Below, in pieces: positions 5,649 through 6,646 of a stretch of 6,646 bases of DNA. Every line of letters starts with the position of its first letter. The stretch's first letter is position 1. The notes under the pieces were generated by a model. The model saw nothing but the letters and a program-made list of their open reading frames with translations, did no database searches and had not been told where the DNA came from. Made by a program: the position numbers and the translations under genes. Source of the DNA: CAVSBT01 sp964609465 (GTDB taxonomy: Bacteria > Chloroflexota > Dehalococcoidia > DSTF01 > JALHUB01). Where the stretch lies: NCBI GenBank assembly GCA_964609465.1, contig CAZSSQ010000133.1:1-6646 (forward strand). Direction: 5' to 3'.

Positions 5649-6646
5649 CTAGGGCGGAGGTGGCGAGGGGGACTGGTCCGGAATCGGGTCCTGGCAAGTC
5701 GAACCGTTGCGACCAAACACCTTCTGGAGGTCTTTGATGTCGATGTCGTAGTCCTTCAGAGCAGGCTCCAGGTCGTACCAGGGGTCATACAGCGTGTTTC
5801 CGAACCCGGCGCCGTAGCGGAAGGCGATCATTTGGTCATCGATGATATCCACCTCGCAGCCGAGGTTCAGGTCGGCCTCCAGGATGCGGACCGTGATGCT
5901 GGCGTCCGCGCAGACCTCAACCAGACCGCCCGGCAGGATGCCCTGCAGGAGGTTGCCCTGGCTGTCGGCCAGCGGGTCACCGTACACATCCGTCAGCTCG
6001 CAGTTCTCGTCCAGTAGGGTCCGCACCAGGCCGTTCTCCTGGCCCGGGGTGAGCCGGTACTTGAGGTCAGCCTCCGGCGTCACGTGTATGAGGGCGAGCA
6101 CGCCGCTGCCCGTTGGGCCGGGCATAGGACCCGAGGACAGGCAGCCGAAGCGGATGTCGTTCTCGGTGATGATGGTCATCGTGCAGTCCACCGTCCGCCC
6201 GGTGCTCCCCAGGAAGCCCGCATCCTCGATCACGATATCGAAGATCTTGTGGTCGAACTTGAGCTGGAACTCGTAGGCCCCCAAACCGTCCGGGTCATCG
6301 GCGTTGAAGACCCACTCCTCGATCACCAGTTCGCCCTCCCCGTTGAGCGTGCAGGTGCCTCCCTCGCACAACCAGAGGTTGGCCAGCGAATCCACCCCGG
6401 GCGTGGAGGGGTCAACGTCCTTCTGCATCCGCGCTGGGTCTGTTCCCGGCGTGTTGGTGGGCGTCGGTGTTCCCGGAGTGTAGGTGGGCGTCGGCGTGTA
6501 GGCAGGGGTCGGCGTTTTCGTCGGCGTCGGCGTGTAGGTGGGTGTCGGTGTTATCGGCGTCGCTGTCGGCTCCGGCGTGTTCGTCGGCGTCGGCGTGTTC
6601 GTAGGCGTCGGCTCCGGCGTGCTCGTCGGCGTCGGCGTGTAGGTCG
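5649..6646 (-). CDS. Secreted/surface protein with Thr-Pro linker, cohesin-like and dockerin-like domains; N-terminus outside window
   Basis: The frame is open from the window edge to TAG at 5651-5649, giving 331 visible residues. The ATG at 6428 is internal, because the same frame continues upstream as coding Thr-Pro repeats. Visible residues 1-72 are a TPTPT-type low-complexity linker typical of extracellular proteins. Residues about 88-242 resemble a cohesin-like beta-sandwich (NLWLCEGG, then GLGAYEFQLKFD, later GVLALIHVTPEA). Residues about 250-317 are dockerin-like. The first loop is ADLNLGCEVDIID, with D, N, D and D at calcium-loop positions 1, 3, 9 and 12; the second, DYDIDIKDLQKVFG, is shortened and lacks positions 1 and 3. 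Eight Cys after the linker suggest disulfides. The chain ends in a Pro-rich tail. Signal peptide and any catalytic or adhesive N-terminal domain would lie beyond the window. I recognise this module combination as common in Chloroflexota. The specific function is unknown. Confidence 0.85.
   Translation of the reverse strand, partial: TYTPTPTSTPEPTPTNTPTPTNTPEPTATPITPTPTYTPTPTKTPTPAYTPTPTYTPGTPTPTNTPGTDPARMQKDVDPSTPGVDSLANLWLCEGGTCTLNGEGELVIEEWVFNADDPDGLGAYEFQLKFDHKIFDIVIEDAGFLGSTGRTVDCTMTIITENDIRFGCLSSGPMPGPTGSGVLALIHVTPEADLKYRLTPGQENGLVRTLLDENCELTDVYGDPLADSQGNLLQGILPGGLVEVCADASITVRILEADLNLGCEVDIIDDQMIAFRYGAGFGNTLYDPWYDLEPALKDYDIDIKDLQKVFGRNGSTCQDPIPDQSPSPPPP
6429..6646 (-). repeat. Thr-Pro codon repeat region
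   Basis: A 72-codon stretch is almost entirely Thr and Pro, punctuated by Tyr, Asn, Lys, Glu, Ser and Ala. At the DNA level it contains a 34-base direct repeat (6565-6598 and 6607-6640) with a single mismatch and a 42-base period, which keeps frame. It encodes a flexible, probably glycosylated linker and is prone to copy-number change. Confidence 0.85.

Noticed and set aside
5528..5716. A 62-codon minus-strand frame across the convergent spacer
   Set aside because: It overlaps the end of the surface-protein gene in another frame, has no clear ribosome binding site, and shows no motif I can name.
6429..6646. Possible CRISPR-like or promoter repeat array
   Set aside because: The repeats are continuous, have no unique spacers, and stay in frame as Thr-Pro codons of the surface-protein gene.

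Overview
The window reads as chromosomal DNA of a high-GC bacterium; third codon positions are strongly G/C in every gene. My best guess at lineage is Chloroflexota (Dehalococcoidia-like). The basis is the right-hand gene, which carries a long Thr-Pro linker, a Cys-rich cohesin-like domain and a dockerin-like tail, an architecture I associate with that phylum. This is inference and no phylogenetic marker gene is present.

Layout. From about 4386 leftwards to the window edge lies a run of five same-strand (minus) genes. In transcription order they are: a classical short-chain dehydrogenase/reductase (SDR2, 4386-3547), a second SDR with a degenerate cofactor site (SDR1, 3491-2697), two tandem paralogous alpha/beta hydrolases (2688-1867 and 1809-976), and a class I SAM-dependent methyltransferase (863 to beyond position 1, partial). 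Spacings are 55, 8, 57 and 112 bases, so the first four look like one operon and the methyltransferase may be its fifth gene. A 172-base divergent intergenic region (4387-4558) carries two sigma70-like promoters back to back. One drives the operon leftwards and one drives a DUF72 (YecE-like) gene rightwards (4559-5467). After a 181-base convergent spacer with only small hairpins comes the 3' part of a secreted or surface protein gene on the minus strand (5649 to beyond 6646).

How the genes may work together. Two NAD(P)H-type oxidoreductases plus two hydrolases suggest a small-molecule route (oxidation/reduction of an alcohol or ketone, then hydrolysis of an ester, lactone or C-C bond), perhaps with methylation. 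Nothing in the sequence names the substrate. The most notable details are these: both hydrolases have Met where the family's catalytic His normally sits; SDR1 keeps the catalytic tetrad but has lost the usual nucleotide-binding signatures while its neighbour SDR2 is canonical; SDR2 carries a three-unit 12-base repeat that adds about eight residues; and the surface protein has cohesin-like and dockerin-like modules on one chain. I found no tRNA, rRNA, CRISPR array, insertion sequence or obvious mobile element.
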